Below are positions 15,459 to 27,609 of a stretch of 64,000 nucleotides of DNA, piece by piece (position 1 is the first letter of the stretch; every line of letters starts with the position of its first letter). The notes below the pieces were generated by a model. It was given only the letters and a program-made list of their open reading frames with translations. It was not told the DNA's origin and ran no database searches. The stretch lies in assembly GCF_002343915.1 (NCBI RefSeq), contig NZ_NETK01000001.1, positions 6,462,001 to 6,526,000 of the forward strand. The letters run 5' to 3'. Position numbers and translations under genes: made by a program. Source of the DNA: Nannocystis exedens. Its GTDB lineage: Bacteria; Myxococcota_A; Polyangia; Nannocystales; Nannocystaceae.

Positions 15459-16813
15459 GCGCCCCTCCGGGGGCGATCGGCGACGAGCTCGCGCAGCTCG
15501 TACAGGGCGATCGCCGGGACGAAGCGGAGGAACAGCAGCATGAAGAAGGCGAAGAAGCCGAGGGTGCCGACCAGCGTGAGCCAGTCCCAGAAGGTCGGCC
15601 AGTAGTCGCCGCCGGTCGTGGGCAAGAGGCCGTGCTCGAGCGAGCTGATGACGATGAGCCAGCGCTCGAGCCACATGCCGAGGTTGACGGCGATCGACAG
15701 CCCGAACAGCCAGGCGGTGCTGCGCCGCGCGCCCCGCCACCACAGCGACTGCGGGAGGACCACGTTGAGGCCGACGATCAGCCAGAACAGCGGGGCGGAG
15801 CGGCCGTGGAGGTGGCTGGCGACGAGCTCGCGCTCGTGCGGGTCGCCGCTGTACCAGCCGAAGAACAGCTCGGCGGCGTAGCCGTAGGCGACGACCAGGC
15901 CGGCGGTGAGCATGAGCCGGGCGCAGTAGTCGAGGTGGCGCGCGGTGACGAATGATTGCAAGCCGAGCCACGCGCGCACGGGGATCAGCAAGGTCAGCAC
16001 CATGGCGAAGCCGCTGAAGATCGCGCCGGCCACGAAATAGGGCGGGAACACGGTGGTGTGCCAGCCGGGCAATTGCGCGACCGCGAAGTCGAAGCTGACG
16101 ATGGTGTGGACCGAGACGACGAGGGTGGTGGCGAGGCCGGCGAGCAACAAATAGGCGGTCTGGTGGCGCTCCCAGTGGCGCGCCGAGCCGCGCCAGCCGA
16201 GCGCGAACAGGCCGTAGACGCGCGCGCGCAGGCCGGTCGAGCGGTCGCGCATGGTGGCGAGGTCGGGGACCAGGCCGACGTACCAGAACATCAACGAGAC
16301 GGTGCCGTAGGTGGCGATGGCGAAGAAGTCCCACACCAGCGGGCTGAGGAATTGCGGCCAGTAGCCGTAGGTGTTGGGATAGGGGAGGAGCCAGTAGAAG
16401 AGCTCGGGCCGGCCGAGGTGGAGGAGCGGGTACATGCCGGCGCAGGCGATCGCAAACAGGGTCATCGCCTCGGCGAAGCGGTTGATCGAGCGCCGCCACG
16501 GCTGCTCGGCGAGCAGGAGGATCGCGCTGATCAGCGTGCCGGCGTGGGCGATGCCGACCCACCAGACGAAGCTGGTGATGGCGATGCCCCAGTAGACCGG
16601 CGTGTCGACGCCCCAGATCCCGACGTACCACCAGAACACGCCGAACACGGCGAGGGCCAGAGCGAGCACGCCGAGGCCGGCCAGCGCGGCCGCGACGAGC
16701 CAGCTCCGCCGCGTCCGCGGCGATCGCACGGCGCCGGCGACGAGGTCGTCGACGGCGGCGAGGTCGGGCTCGCCGTCGACCCATCGCCCGGTTCGATCGA
16801 TGCGGCGGATCAC
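15455..16813 (-). CDS. actC: Alternative complex III subunit ActC (NrfD-like)
   Basis: A 452-residue quinol-interacting membrane subunit of the NrfD/PsrC family with about ten helices. Visible conserved stretches are YVGIWGVDTPVYWGIAITSFVWWVGIAHAGTLISAIL and WPQFLSPLVWDFFAIATY. The start is a GTG at 16813, one base after the actB stop, with GAGGAGG inside the actB tail as ribosome site; the longer open frame upstream is shadow of actB. Confidence 0.95.
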   Translation of the reverse strand: MIRRIDRTGRWVDGEPDLAAVDDLVAGAVRSPRTRRSWLVAAALAGLGVLALALAVFGVFWWYVGIWGVDTPVYWGIAITSFVWWVGIAHAGTLISAILLLAEQPWRRSINRFAEAMTLFAIACAGMYPLLHLGRPELFYWLLPYPNTYGYWPQFLSPLVWDFFAIATYGTVSLMFWYVGLVPDLATMRDRSTGLRARVYGLFALGWRGSARHWERHQTAYLLLAGLATTLVVSVHTIVSFDFAVAQLPGWHTTVFPPYFVAGAIFSGFAMVLTLLIPVRAWLGLQSFVTARHLDYCARLMLTAGLVVAYGYAAELFFGWYSGDPHERELVASHLHGRSAPLFWLIVGLNVVLPQSLWWRGARRSTAWLFGLSIAVNLGMWLERWLIVISSLEHGLLPTTGGDYWPTFWDWLTLVGTLGFFAFFMLLFLRFVPAIALYELRELVADRPRRGA

Positions 16814-16814
16814 G

Positions 16815-19606
<2,792 letters not shown>

Positions 19607-19610
<4 letters not shown>

Positions 19611-20236
19611 CGATGGCACTCCGAGCAGCTGACGTGGGCATCGACGTCGGGAGCCGGCGGAGCCGACGAATCGGGCCGCCAGCCCATGACGAACACGGCC
19701 TCGGCCGGCCGGAGGTGCGGGGCCGGGTCGCGGTGGCAATCGAGGCACCACTTCATCGACAGGTCGGCGAATCGCCGGACTCGCGGCATCCGGTCGACGC
19801 GGCCGTGGCAGGTCTCGCAGCCGACGCCGGCGTGGACGTGAATGCCGTGATCGAAGTAGACGAAGTCGGGCAGGTCGTGGACGCGCCGCCAGCGGATCGG
19901 TCGGTCCTCGGCCCAGCTGTCGCGCACGGGCGCGAGCAGCGGGGCGTCGGCGAACAGGTGCGCGTGGCAATGCATGCAGGTCTCGGTCGCGGGGACGCCG
20001 GCGAAGGCGGCCCGCTCGACGGTCTCGTGGCAATAGCGGCAGTCGAGGCCGAGGCCGCCGACGTGGTGGTCGTGGCTGAACGGGACCGGCTGCGCGAGCG
20101 GTTCGCCGACGCCGGTGCTCCAGTCGGAGCGCGACAGGGCGTAGCCGACGACGCCCGCCAGCGTGAGGCCGACCAAAAGGCCCCACAGGACCAGGCGGAC
20201 GCGGCGGTCCGCGGATGGGCGAAAGAGCTGGGCCAC
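19607..20236 (-). CDS. actA: Alternative complex III subunit ActA, pentahaem cytochrome c
   Basis: First gene of the respiratory operon, 209 aa. One N-terminal helix (LVLWGLLVGLTLAGVVGYAL) anchors a periplasmic domain with five CxxCH sites: CRYCH, CMHCH, CETCH, CLDCH and CSECH. Five haems is the family norm. It relays electrons within alternative complex III. It starts with GTG at 20236. The upstream 252 bases (20237-20488) hold no recognised gene and must contain the operon promoter, but no clear boxes were seen. Confidence 0.95.
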
Positions 20237-20488
20237 GGTGCTCCCGGCGCTGCGACGGTCACGCTCGTTTGCGAGCGGTGTCTGCTATGCCGGCGATCGC
20301 CCGCGCCGCAAGCGATCGCGGGGCGCGGGGGGCCGACGCCCGCCGGGGCGGTCGATCTCGCCGGTGAGGGCCGCCAATGGCATGACCCACGTCACCGCGG
20401 CGAGACGACCCGCGGGGCACCCGCCGCCCGCGTCGCTCGGCCGATCGCTGCTGCGGGCGAGCGGCGAAAAGCCGTACCCTCGGCGGGC

Positions 20489-21289
20489 ATGCACCGCGAC
20501 CAGGCGCCGTACCGCGAGCTGTACCAGGCGATCCTCGAGTACGACGGATCGGGCCTGGCCGAGGACGTGGTGCTGCCGTGGGCGCGGGCGCACGAGGAAG
20601 AGCGGCGGTGGTTCGCCGCGCTGGCGACGGCGCGGACCCCTGCGGTGCCGGCGATGCCGATCGAGGACTGCTGGCGACTCTACGCGATGTCGCGGATCTG
20701 CGACCTGTTGCGCCTGGGCTTCGCGCGCCGGCCGGGGTACGAGGCCCGCTGGACGATCGCGGTGCCGCCGGCGGCCTACGAAGAATTCATGGCCGCGTTC
20801 GAGTTCCAGCCGATCGCCGAGCCGCGCTTTCACCCGTTCTTCCACGAGATCGTGCTCGTCGATCAGGACGCCGACGACGACGCGCCGCCGCGACTCCTCG
20901 CAGCGCAGTGGCCGGGGCACACGCTCGGATCGCTGCTGTTCGCGCGCGCCGGGGTCCGCGTGGCGGCGGGCCGCCGGCATCTCGTGAAAGAATTCGCCGA
21001 GGGGTCGACGCTGTACTGGGCGTACGCGCGCGACAATCGCCCGGCGGAAGATCTGTCGCACGGCTGGGGCGGCAATTCGCAGTGGCGCACCCGGTTCCGC
21101 CGCGACTACGCGATCGCCGGCGAATTTTTTTACAACGTCGACGCGACGTCCGGGCCGCCCGACGAGGAGGACGACCTGACGCCGGACGAGTGGCTCGAGC
21201 TGGTGCGGCACCGCTGCTTCGTCCGCTGCGCCAAGCCGCACGGCGATCGCTTGCCGTACGATCGCCGGCACCGCGAGCCGCGGCCCTGA
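20489..21289 (+). CDS. Hypothetical protein, soluble, 266 aa
   Basis: No family recognised. The protein is acidic and Trp/Arg-rich, without signal or membrane segments. Segments such as IEDCWRLYAMSRICDLLRLGF, FHPFFHEIVLVDQD and LYWAYARDNRPAEDLSHGWGGNSQWRTRFRRDY read as a real fold. The ATG at 20489 is the first in frame after a clear change from Arg-rich noise. It stands alone, divergent from the act/cox operon and convergent with the stress-protein gene 15 bases away. Confidence 0.75.
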   Translation: MHRDQAPYRELYQAILEYDGSGLAEDVVLPWARAHEEERRWFAALATARTPAVPAMPIEDCWRLYAMSRICDLLRLGFARRPGYEARWTIAVPPAAYEEFMAAFEFQPIAEPRFHPFFHEIVLVDQDADDDAPPRLLAAQWPGHTLGSLLFARAGVRVAAGRRHLVKEFAEGSTLYWAYARDNRPAEDLSHGWGGNSQWRTRFRRDYAIAGEFFYNVDATSGPPDEEDDLTPDEWLELVRHRCFVRCAKPHGDRLPYDRRHREPRP

Positions 21290-21304
21290 GCTGCGGTGAT
21301 CGGA

Positions 21305-21811
21305 TCAACCAGTCGAGCGCCGACGCGACTCGGGGCGCACGCGCTCGTCGACGTCGACCGCGCCGCAGGCGGACAGCAGGCGGGCCACGTTGTCGGCGTC
21401 GATCTCCCGCGTGCGCACGGTGACGACCGCGCCGCCGCGGTTGAACGCCTCGGAATACTTGCGCGCCTCGGCCTCGGGGATGCCGATCTTCACCAGCGCC
21501 GGCCCGAGCCAGTCGGGCTGGTCGATGTCCTCGGCGCCGACCGTGCCGAGGGCGCCGAGGATCGGGCCGGCCGCGAGCACGGGGCCGGCGTAGGGCACGG
21601 CGAACGCGGCCAGGCCGACCAGCGTACTGAGCGCACCGGCGGCGATCTGGCCGACGTGCGCCGGGGCCTCGTGCAGGGTGGCGAGATCGTTGGCGACCAC
21701 GCTGATGTCGCTGCGGTCGTACTTGCGCAGGAGTAGAGCGTCGACCGCGTACTTGGCGTCGGCTGCCGTATCGAACAGCGCGATCACCGTCTTCATGCCT
21801 ATGGGGGTCAT
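21305..21811 (-). CDS. General stress protein-like (YflT/DUF1269-type) protein
   Basis: A 168-residue protein. The N-terminal half has the KTVIALFDTAADAKYAVDALLLRKYDRSDISVVAND pattern of general stress protein 17M-like families, followed by a Gly/Ala-rich hydrophobic hairpin (AAGALSTLVGLAAFAVPYAGPVLAAGPILGALG) that may insert in membranes. The ATG at 21811 overlaps the stop of the upstream gene (ATGA), so both are on one message. Exact function is unknown. Confidence 0.75.
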   Translation of the reverse strand: MTPIGMKTVIALFDTAADAKYAVDALLLRKYDRSDISVVANDLATLHEAPAHVGQIAAGALSTLVGLAAFAVPYAGPVLAAGPILGALGTVGAEDIDQPDWLGPALVKIGIPEAEARKYSEAFNRGGAVVTVRTREIDADNVARLLSACGAVDVDERVRPESRRRSTG

Positions 21812-23010
21812 TGCGCCGACCTTTCGTGGGAGTGTGAACACTGTATGCAGCAAATCGGCGGCGCGGGCGAACTCGACGCGCGGAGCCGGCACTGCGGGCC
21901 GGATCGAGGCTTTGCGGCGAGCTCGACGGTGAAGCCCTCGCGGTCCGCGCTGCTCGCATTCACGGTCGGGCTCGCTATGTGCATCGGCCTCGGCCGTACG
22001 ACGGGGGCGCCGTCCAGCGGGCGCGTCCGTTCGCTACCGCTCGGACTCTTCGGACTCTTCGGCTCGGAATCGTCGTAGAAGCCCGGCTGAGCCTCCTCGG
22101 CGTTTGAGAGCAGCACGTCGAGGCGGGCGCGTTGCCGCAGCGCGTAGTGCGGGAACATCGACTCGACGTCGTCGAGCACCGCGATCCGTGCGTCGGCCGC
22201 GACCTCCGAGTCGTGCAGAGAGTCGAACGTGCGAATGATCTGCCCGAAGCCCTCCGAATCGTCGCTGACGACGAAGACCTCGACTGCTTCGGCGGGACCG
22301 GAGAGACAGGTGACGACGAGGTCGTCCTCGACCAGGCCGTCATCCTTGTAGGCCTGCTCGCGCCATGGGTCGCTGGCCGGGTCGGCGGCGTAGCGCTCGA
22401 GGTAGGCCGCCCTTGCGGCGTCGGCGAGCGAGGCCGTGGAGAAGACGCCGAGGAGCACGTGGGCTGCGGTGTAGGCGGAGATCCGGCGCACCAACAAGAA
22501 CCTGTCGAGGGTCGGACCGGTCGGCGGCGCGAGGTCGGGCGTGAAGCCGGGGGCGTACGCGGGGTCGAAAACCTTGATCGCGCGCCATGACTCGATTCCG
22601 GTGTCCTCGTCGCGCTCGAACAGCAGGCGGGCCCCGCCTCTCACCTGCAGCACGCGGCGGTTCTGCCGGTCGCGGCCGGCGACGAACGGCACCTGCTCGG
22701 CGACGAGGCGGTCGACGACCTCGTCCCGATCGGGGGCCCCCGGGCCGCCGAGGACCCAGGCCTCGAGCTCGCGCCCCGGGCCGGCCTCGAGGTCACCGAG
22801 GCTGTCGAGAGCGAGGGTGTCGGCCACGTCGCCGTTGAAGAAGATCTCGAAGCTGCCGTAGCGCCAGACCTTGAGGTCGTCGAGCGCGTCCACGCGCTGC
22901 CCGTCGGGCAAGCCGAGGCGCGCGCGGATGCTGTCGCGGTCGTCGCCGGCGCGCACTCCGGCGAGCTGACCCTCGACGACGAGGGCGCGGATCGAGAACA
23001 CGGGCGACAT
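21808..23010 (-). CDS. Hypothetical protein, 400 aa, with low-complexity tail
   Basis: The first about 300 residues look like a genuine globular protein (LVVEGQLAGVRAGDDRDSI, LDDLKVWRYGSFEIFFNGDVADTL, VFVVSDDSEGFGQIIRTFDSLHD). The N-terminal part resembles small SMI1/immunity-like proteins only vaguely; I do not assign a family. The last about 90 residues are Ser/Pro/Arg-rich and end CCIQCSHSHERSAQ, unlike the rest, so a frameshift or read-through near 22080 is possible. ATG at 23010 is preferred over a GTG at 23028. It is coupled by ATGA to the stress-protein gene. Confidence 0.6.
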   Translation of the reverse strand: MSPVFSIRALVVEGQLAGVRAGDDRDSIRARLGLPDGQRVDALDDLKVWRYGSFEIFFNGDVADTLALDSLGDLEAGPGRELEAWVLGGPGAPDRDEVVDRLVAEQVPFVAGRDRQNRRVLQVRGGARLLFERDEDTGIESWRAIKVFDPAYAPGFTPDLAPPTGPTLDRFLLVRRISAYTAAHVLLGVFSTASLADAARAAYLERYAADPASDPWREQAYKDDGLVEDDLVVTCLSGPAEAVEVFVVSDDSEGFGQIIRTFDSLHDSEVAADARIAVLDDVESMFPHYALRQRARLDVLLSNAEEAQPGFYDDSEPKSPKSPSGSERTRPLDGAPVVRPRPMHIASPTVNASSADREGFTVELAAKPRSGPQCRLRASSSPAPPICCIQCSHSHERSAQ

Positions 23011-23088
23011 CGGGCGCGAGGTTAACACGCCGCAGGCACGCGAACGGGCCTGTCACGCTCGCCGCGGTGACTGCTAGGATCGCGGGCG

Positions 23089-23655
23089 ATGTACGCCGGC
23101 TTCCTCGACCTGACCTGCCCGCTCCACTGGACCGTCGACGGGGCGCTGTCGGCGGACGAGTGCGCGGCGTACGTGGCGAGGATGCGCGCCGGCCAGGCCG
23201 AGGTGGCGCCGATCGTCGGCCCCGGCGGCGGGCCGGTGATCGAGCCGGAGACGCGCAACAACACGCGGGTGATGTGGGACGACGCCGACGAGGCGAACGG
23301 CTTGCTCGAGCGGGTGCGCGACCACGTGCCGGCGCGGCTGTCGGGGCAGGTGCTGGCCGGCGCGAACCCTCGCTTGCGGCTCTACCGCTACGGCCCGGGC
23401 GAGCGCCACGGAGCCCACTGGGACACGATCGTCGAGCTGGCCGACGGGGTGCGGAGCCTGCTGACGCTGGTGTTTTATCTCAACGACGGCTTCGAGGGCG
23501 GCGCGACCGACTTCGTCGAGCTCGGCGCCTGCGTGACGCCCCGGGTCGGCCGCGCGCTGCTGTTCCAGCACCGCGTGATGCACCGAGCCTGCGAGGTCAC
23601 CCGCGGCGAGAAGTTCGTGCTCCGCACCGACGTGCTGTACCGCCCGGCGGACTGA
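23089..23655 (+). CDS. 2OG-Fe(II) oxygenase, prolyl-4-hydroxylase-like
   Basis: A 188-residue single-domain oxygenase. It shows the iron motif HxD in ERHGAHWDT, the distal His in QHRVMHRACEV, and a 2-oxoglutarate-binding Arg/Lys stretch EKFVLRTDVLY. YRYGPGERHGAHWD and LVFYLNDGFEGGATDF are typical of P4H-like members. Substrate unknown; it may hydroxylate a protein or small molecule. It is divergent from the 21808 gene and stands alone. Confidence 0.9.
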   Translation: MYAGFLDLTCPLHWTVDGALSADECAAYVARMRAGQAEVAPIVGPGGGPVIEPETRNNTRVMWDDADEANGLLERVRDHVPARLSGQVLAGANPRLRLYRYGPGERHGAHWDTIVELADGVRSLLTLVFYLNDGFEGGATDFVELGACVTPRVGRALLFQHRVMHRACEVTRGEKFVLRTDVLYRPAD

Positions 23656-23688
23656 GATACTTTTAAACAGGAAGCGCATGCGGCGTGA

Positions 23689-23750
23689 AGGGCATGTTCT
23701 TAAGGTCATGCCCTTTCGAGCATGTTCTTGAAAATATGTCTGAACGGACA
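23689..23750. repeat. Cluster of short inverted repeats
   Basis: Directly after the 2OG-oxygenase gene lie AGGGCATG (23689-23696) with CATGCCCT (23707-23714), then a degenerate CATG hairpin, then TGTCT-GAAC-GGACA (23737-23750). They are tandem members of the dispersed CATGTCC family. They may end transcription before the FUSC gene. Confidence 0.55.
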
Positions 23751-23875
23751 TGAAGATGTCGCGGCCGGCGCCGCGCCGCGGGCCGAGCCGGGCGGCCGCG
23801 CCTCGCCGGGTCCCGCCTCCGCGCCTCGGGACGAGGTTGCGCGGCGCTCGCTTCGGGCCATAGATCGGCCCGGCC

Positions 23876-25915
23876 ATGGCGCAGGCGAACAGCGGGCGCG
23901 GGTTCGATGCGGCCCACCTCGCGGACGTCGCGGTCATCGCCGACGCCGAGCTCGTGCGGCTGCGGCAGGCGGCGCGCGTGACCCTCACCGCGATCGTCGC
24001 CGCCGCGCTGCTGCACCGGCTCGCCGGGGCGGTCGGCCAGCCGACCAGCGTGGCGCTGGTCGGCATCAACGTGGCGATGATGGGGGTGGCGATCGTCAAC
24101 GACCCGACGCCGCGGGCCCAGCGGATCACCACGGCCCTGGTGCCGCCGGTGGCCTGCGCGGCGCTGCTGCTCGGCACGCTGGTCCACGGCCTGCCGTGGC
24201 TGCGCGACGGGCTGTTCCTGGCGATCGCGTTCGTCGCGGTGCTGGTGCGCCGGTTCGGCCCGCGCGGGCTGGCGCTGGGGATGATCGGGTTCCTCGCCTA
24301 CTTCTTCGCCCTGTTCTTCCGCGCCGACCTGACCCGCCTGCCGCTGATGCTGACGAGCGTGTGCATCGCCACGACGCTGGCCTACGTGGCCCGCTTCTGG
24401 GTCGTGCGCGAGCGGCCGGAGACGCGGCTGCGGCTGCGGCTGGCGGCGCTGCGGCGGACGGTGGCGGTGGCGCTGCACCAGCTGGCGGCGATCGTCGCCG
24501 AGGGCCGCGAGACGCCGCGCCGGGTGCTGGCGCTGCGCCGCACGCTGGGGACGATCAACGAGTCGGCGCTGGCGATCGACGAGCAGATCGATCGCGTCGA
24601 TCCGGCGAGCGCGACGGCGGCGGCGCTGCGCGAGCAGGTGTTCGCGCTCGAGCTGGCGCTGCAGGAGGTGGCGGCGGCGGCGATGCCGACGATCGCGCTG
24701 GCTCCCCCGGCGCGCCAGGCGATCGCGGCGGCGCTGCTGGCGGCCCGCAGCGCCGTGCGCTCCGGCGAGCAGGCGGCCGCGCGCGAGGCGATCGCGGCGC
24801 TGACGAAGGCGACCCGCGGCGCCTGCGTGCTCGAGCGAGCGCTGCGCTCGCTGCTCTGCGCGCTGCGGCTCGACGCGCAGCTGCCGACGGCCCGCGCCGG
24901 CGCGCGCGAGCCGGAGCCGGCCGCGACCGGCACCACGCCGACGTGGCGCTGGTCGCTGCGCCTGGCCGCCCAGGCGACGCTGGCGACCGCGCTCGCGCTG
25001 GTGGCCGGCCACGCGGTCGCCAGCTCGCGCGCCTACTGGGCGGTGATGGCCGCGTTCATGGTGTTCAACCGCGCCAACACCCGCGGCGCGATGCTGGCGC
25101 GCGCCTGGCAGCGGATGATCGGCACCCTCGTCGGCGTGCTCGTCGGCCTGCTGGTGGCCCACGCGATCCAGGGCCTCGTCGCGCTCGAACTGGTGGTGCT
25201 GTTCACATGCATGTTCATCGCCTATTACACGCTGCAGTTCTCCTACGCGTGGATGGTGGCGGCGTTCACGACGCTGCTCGCGGTGCTCTACAATTTGCTC
25301 GGGATGTTCTCGGACGAGCTGCTGTACCTGCGCGTGGTCGAGACGCTGGTCGGCGTGCTGGTCGGCGCGGGCGTGGCGATGCTGGTGTTCCCGGTGTCGA
25401 CGCGCGGGACGATCCGCGCCCACATGACCGACGCGCTGCGCCTGCTCGCCGACGACCTCGCGGTCACGTACACGCTGCCGGGCCCCGAACGCGCCGACCG
25501 ACGCGCGGCCGCGCGGGCGCTCGACCGCAAGCTGCGAGACGTGCGGAGCGAGGTCCAGGGGGCCGCCGGCGGGGTGCCGCTGCCTTCCACCCGCGAGACG
25601 CGGCGGCTGTTCTTCGCGTTCGCGGCGGTGTGCTTCCACGCGCGCCCGCTGCTGATGTTCGACCCGCGCGCGCTCGAGGAGGCGGCCGTGCAGCGCGCCC
25701 ACGCGGTCGCCCTCCGCCTGGCCGACCGCGCCCGCGAGCTCGCCGAGGCGCTCGCCGCCGGCAGACCACCGTGCTCGCCGCGGGTGGTCGAGCGCGCCGA
25801 TTCGTCGGACCCCGCCCTGCGCGGGCTGGCCCGCCTCGACCGCGCGCTGTCGACGTTCGCGCGGGTGGCTCGCGAGACGCGCGCGCCGCGGCCCGGCCAC
25901 GTGCGGCCGGGTTGA
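23876..25915 (+). CDS. FUSC family inner-membrane protein
   Basis: A 679-residue membrane protein with two repeated helix bundles, the layout of the fusaric-acid-resistance/YccS family. The N-terminal helices (about residues 28-185) include LVGINVAMMGVAIVNDPTPRAQRITTALVPPVA. A long helical cytoplasmic part follows (about 185-355). The second bundle includes WAVMAAFMVFNRANTRGAMLARAWQRMIGTLVGVLVG, the conserved FUSC_2 pattern. The family is linked to aromatic-acid efflux, but no partner membrane-fusion gene is adjacent, so the role is open. Confidence 0.88.
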   Translation: MAQANSGRGFDAAHLADVAVIADAELVRLRQAARVTLTAIVAAALLHRLAGAVGQPTSVALVGINVAMMGVAIVNDPTPRAQRITTALVPPVACAALLLGTLVHGLPWLRDGLFLAIAFVAVLVRRFGPRGLALGMIGFLAYFFALFFRADLTRLPLMLTSVCIATTLAYVARFWVVRERPETRLRLRLAALRRTVAVALHQLAAIVAEGRETPRRVLALRRTLGTINESALAIDEQIDRVDPASATAAALREQVFALELALQEVAAAAMPTIALAPPARQAIAAALLAARSAVRSGEQAAAREAIAALTKATRGACVLERALRSLLCALRLDAQLPTARAGAREPEPAATGTTPTWRWSLRLAAQATLATALALVAGHAVASSRAYWAVMAAFMVFNRANTRGAMLARAWQRMIGTLVGVLVGLLVAHAIQGLVALELVVLFTCMFIAYYTLQFSYAWMVAAFTTLLAVLYNLLGMFSDELLYLRVVETLVGVLVGAGVAMLVFPVSTRGTIRAHMTDALRLLADDLAVTYTLPGPERADRRAAARALDRKLRDVRSEVQGAAGGVPLPSTRETRRLFFAFAAVCFHARPLLMFDPRALEEAAVQRAHAVALRLADRARELAEALAAGRPPCSPRVVERADSSDPALRGLARLDRALSTFARVARETRAPRPGHVRPG

Positions 25916-26015
25916 GGTGCGTCCATTTCAGGAGTCACGACGATCACGCGCCGAGCTCACGGCGACGCGAGCCGCCGCGCCGGCATTTTCGAGCTCGCGC
26001 CGGCGGCGCTCGGCT

Positions 26016-27554
26016 TCAGCGCAGCGTCCGCGGGTCGAGCACGCGCAGGCCGGAGCGGGCCGGGCCGGCGATCACCTCGCCCAGGCGGTCGAAGCGCGAG
26101 CCGTGGCACGGGCAGTCCCACGTCTTCTCCAGGTGGTTCCACGACACGGAGCCCAAAAGGTGCGTGCAGGCGGCGGAGCAGGCGTGGATCTCGCCGCTCT
26201 CGTCGCGGTAGACGGCGACCCGCGACAGGCCCGAGCGGAGGATCGCGCCGGTGCCGGGGGCGACCTCGTCGATCGAGCGGATTTCGCCGGGCCGCAGCCA
26301 ATCGGCGTACTGCGCGGCGACGTTGGCGTTCTCGCGCAGGAACTCGCCGCCGGCCTTCAGCGGCTTCCGCCGCGGGTCGTAGAGGTGCGACCACTCGCTC
26401 TCGCCGTCGCAGATCTGCGAGCACAGCATCATCGCCGCGATCGTGCTGTGCGTCATGCCCATGCCGGAGTCACCGGTGGCGATGTAGACATTGGCGGCGC
26501 CGGCCGGATCGGGGCCGATGTGCGCCAGGCCGTCGAGCGTCTCGAACACCTGGCCCGACCAGCGGTACAGCCGCTCCTGCGCCGCCGGCACGCGCGCGCG
26601 GGTCCACGCCTCCAGGGCCTCGAAGCGGCGCTCACCGTCGTCGGCCTGGCCGGTCTTGTGATCCTCGCCGCCGACGATCAAAACGTCGCCCTTGCCGTCG
26701 CTGCCCGGCTGCAGGCGGACGTAATGATAGGGGTCGATGGTGTCCCAGTAGAGCCCCGTGGGCACGACGCCGGCGGGGATCCGCAGGCCGATCGCGTAGG
26801 TGGTGTAGGGCGCCTGCTTGCTGTGGATGGCGAAGCGGTCGCAGATCGGCGAGCAGGTGGCGACGATGGCGGCCTTGCTGCGCACGCGACGGCCGCGTTC
26901 GGTGGTCGTCACGACCACGTCGCCGCCGGCGACGTCCTCGACGCGGGTGTCGCCGAAGATCGCGGCGCCGCTGCGCTTCAGCGCGGCGCACAGGCCGGCG
27001 AGGTACTTCAGCGGGTGGAACTGGGCCTGGTCGGGGAAGCGCAGGCAGGGCCGGCGGAACACCGGGTCCTCGTCCATCGCCTGCACCCCGTGCCAGCCGA
27101 ACGCGTGGACCGTCTCGAGCTCCTCGCGGAGGATGTCCGGGTCCTGGTCGGGGGCCAGCCACAGGTAGCCGTCGCAGCGCTGGAAGTCGCAGTCGATGTT
27201 TTCGTCGCGGGCGATCGCCTCGATGCAATCGATGGCGGTCGCGTGGCTCTCCCACGCCAGGCGCGCGGCGTCGAGGCCGTGCACCCGGGCGAGCTCGCTG
27301 AAGCGGTCGTCGATCGCGCTGGCCAGGTGCGCGGTGGTCCGGCCGGTGTTGCCGCGGCCCGGCTGCTGACTGTCGAGCACGACGACGCGCCGGCCCGCGC
27401 GGACCAGCCGCAGCGCCGCCGTCAGGCCGACGAGGCCCGCGCCGACGATGCACACGTCGGTCTCCATGTCTTGCGTCAGCGGGCCGAAGCTCGGCGTGTC
27501 GCAGGTGGCCTGCCACACCGAGGTCGTAGCTTCTACGGGATGTTCGAGCGCCAT
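26016..27554 (-). CDS. FAD-dependent oxidoreductase with C-terminal Rieske domain
   Basis: A 512-residue redox enzyme. The DAO-type FAD domain starts TDVCIVGAGLVGLTAALRLVRAGRRVVVLD (about residues 32-61). The C-terminal about 90 residues hold a Rieske 2Fe-2S site, CTHLLGSVSWNHLEKTWDCPCHGS, with both Cys-x-His pairs. This two-domain layout is common in bacteria, with poorly defined substrates. It lies downstream of the hemerythrin-like and sodC genes on the same strand (55 bases), suggesting a redox-stress role (inference). Confidence 0.93.
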   Translation of the reverse strand: MALEHPVEATTSVWQATCDTPSFGPLTQDMETDVCIVGAGLVGLTAALRLVRAGRRVVVLDSQQPGRGNTGRTTAHLASAIDDRFSELARVHGLDAARLAWESHATAIDCIEAIARDENIDCDFQRCDGYLWLAPDQDPDILREELETVHAFGWHGVQAMDEDPVFRRPCLRFPDQAQFHPLKYLAGLCAALKRSGAAIFGDTRVEDVAGGDVVVTTTERGRRVRSKAAIVATCSPICDRFAIHSKQAPYTTYAIGLRIPAGVVPTGLYWDTIDPYHYVRLQPGSDGKGDVLIVGGEDHKTGQADDGERRFEALEAWTRARVPAAQERLYRWSGQVFETLDGLAHIGPDPAGAANVYIATGDSGMGMTHSTIAAMMLCSQICDGESEWSHLYDPRRKPLKAGGEFLRENANVAAQYADWLRPGEIRSIDEVAPGTGAILRSGLSRVAVYRDESGEIHACSAACTHLLGSVSWNHLEKTWDCPCHGSRFDRLGEVIAGPARSGLRVLDPRTLR

Positions 27555-27609
27555 GCCGAATATGTTGGCGAACGCGCGCGAAGGTCAAGGACGATCCGCC
27601 GCACGATCA

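Noticed and set aside
23663..25900. Open frame of 745 codons on the minus strand
   Set aside because: Antisense shadow of the FUSC gene, full of Arg, Gln and His with no family signal.
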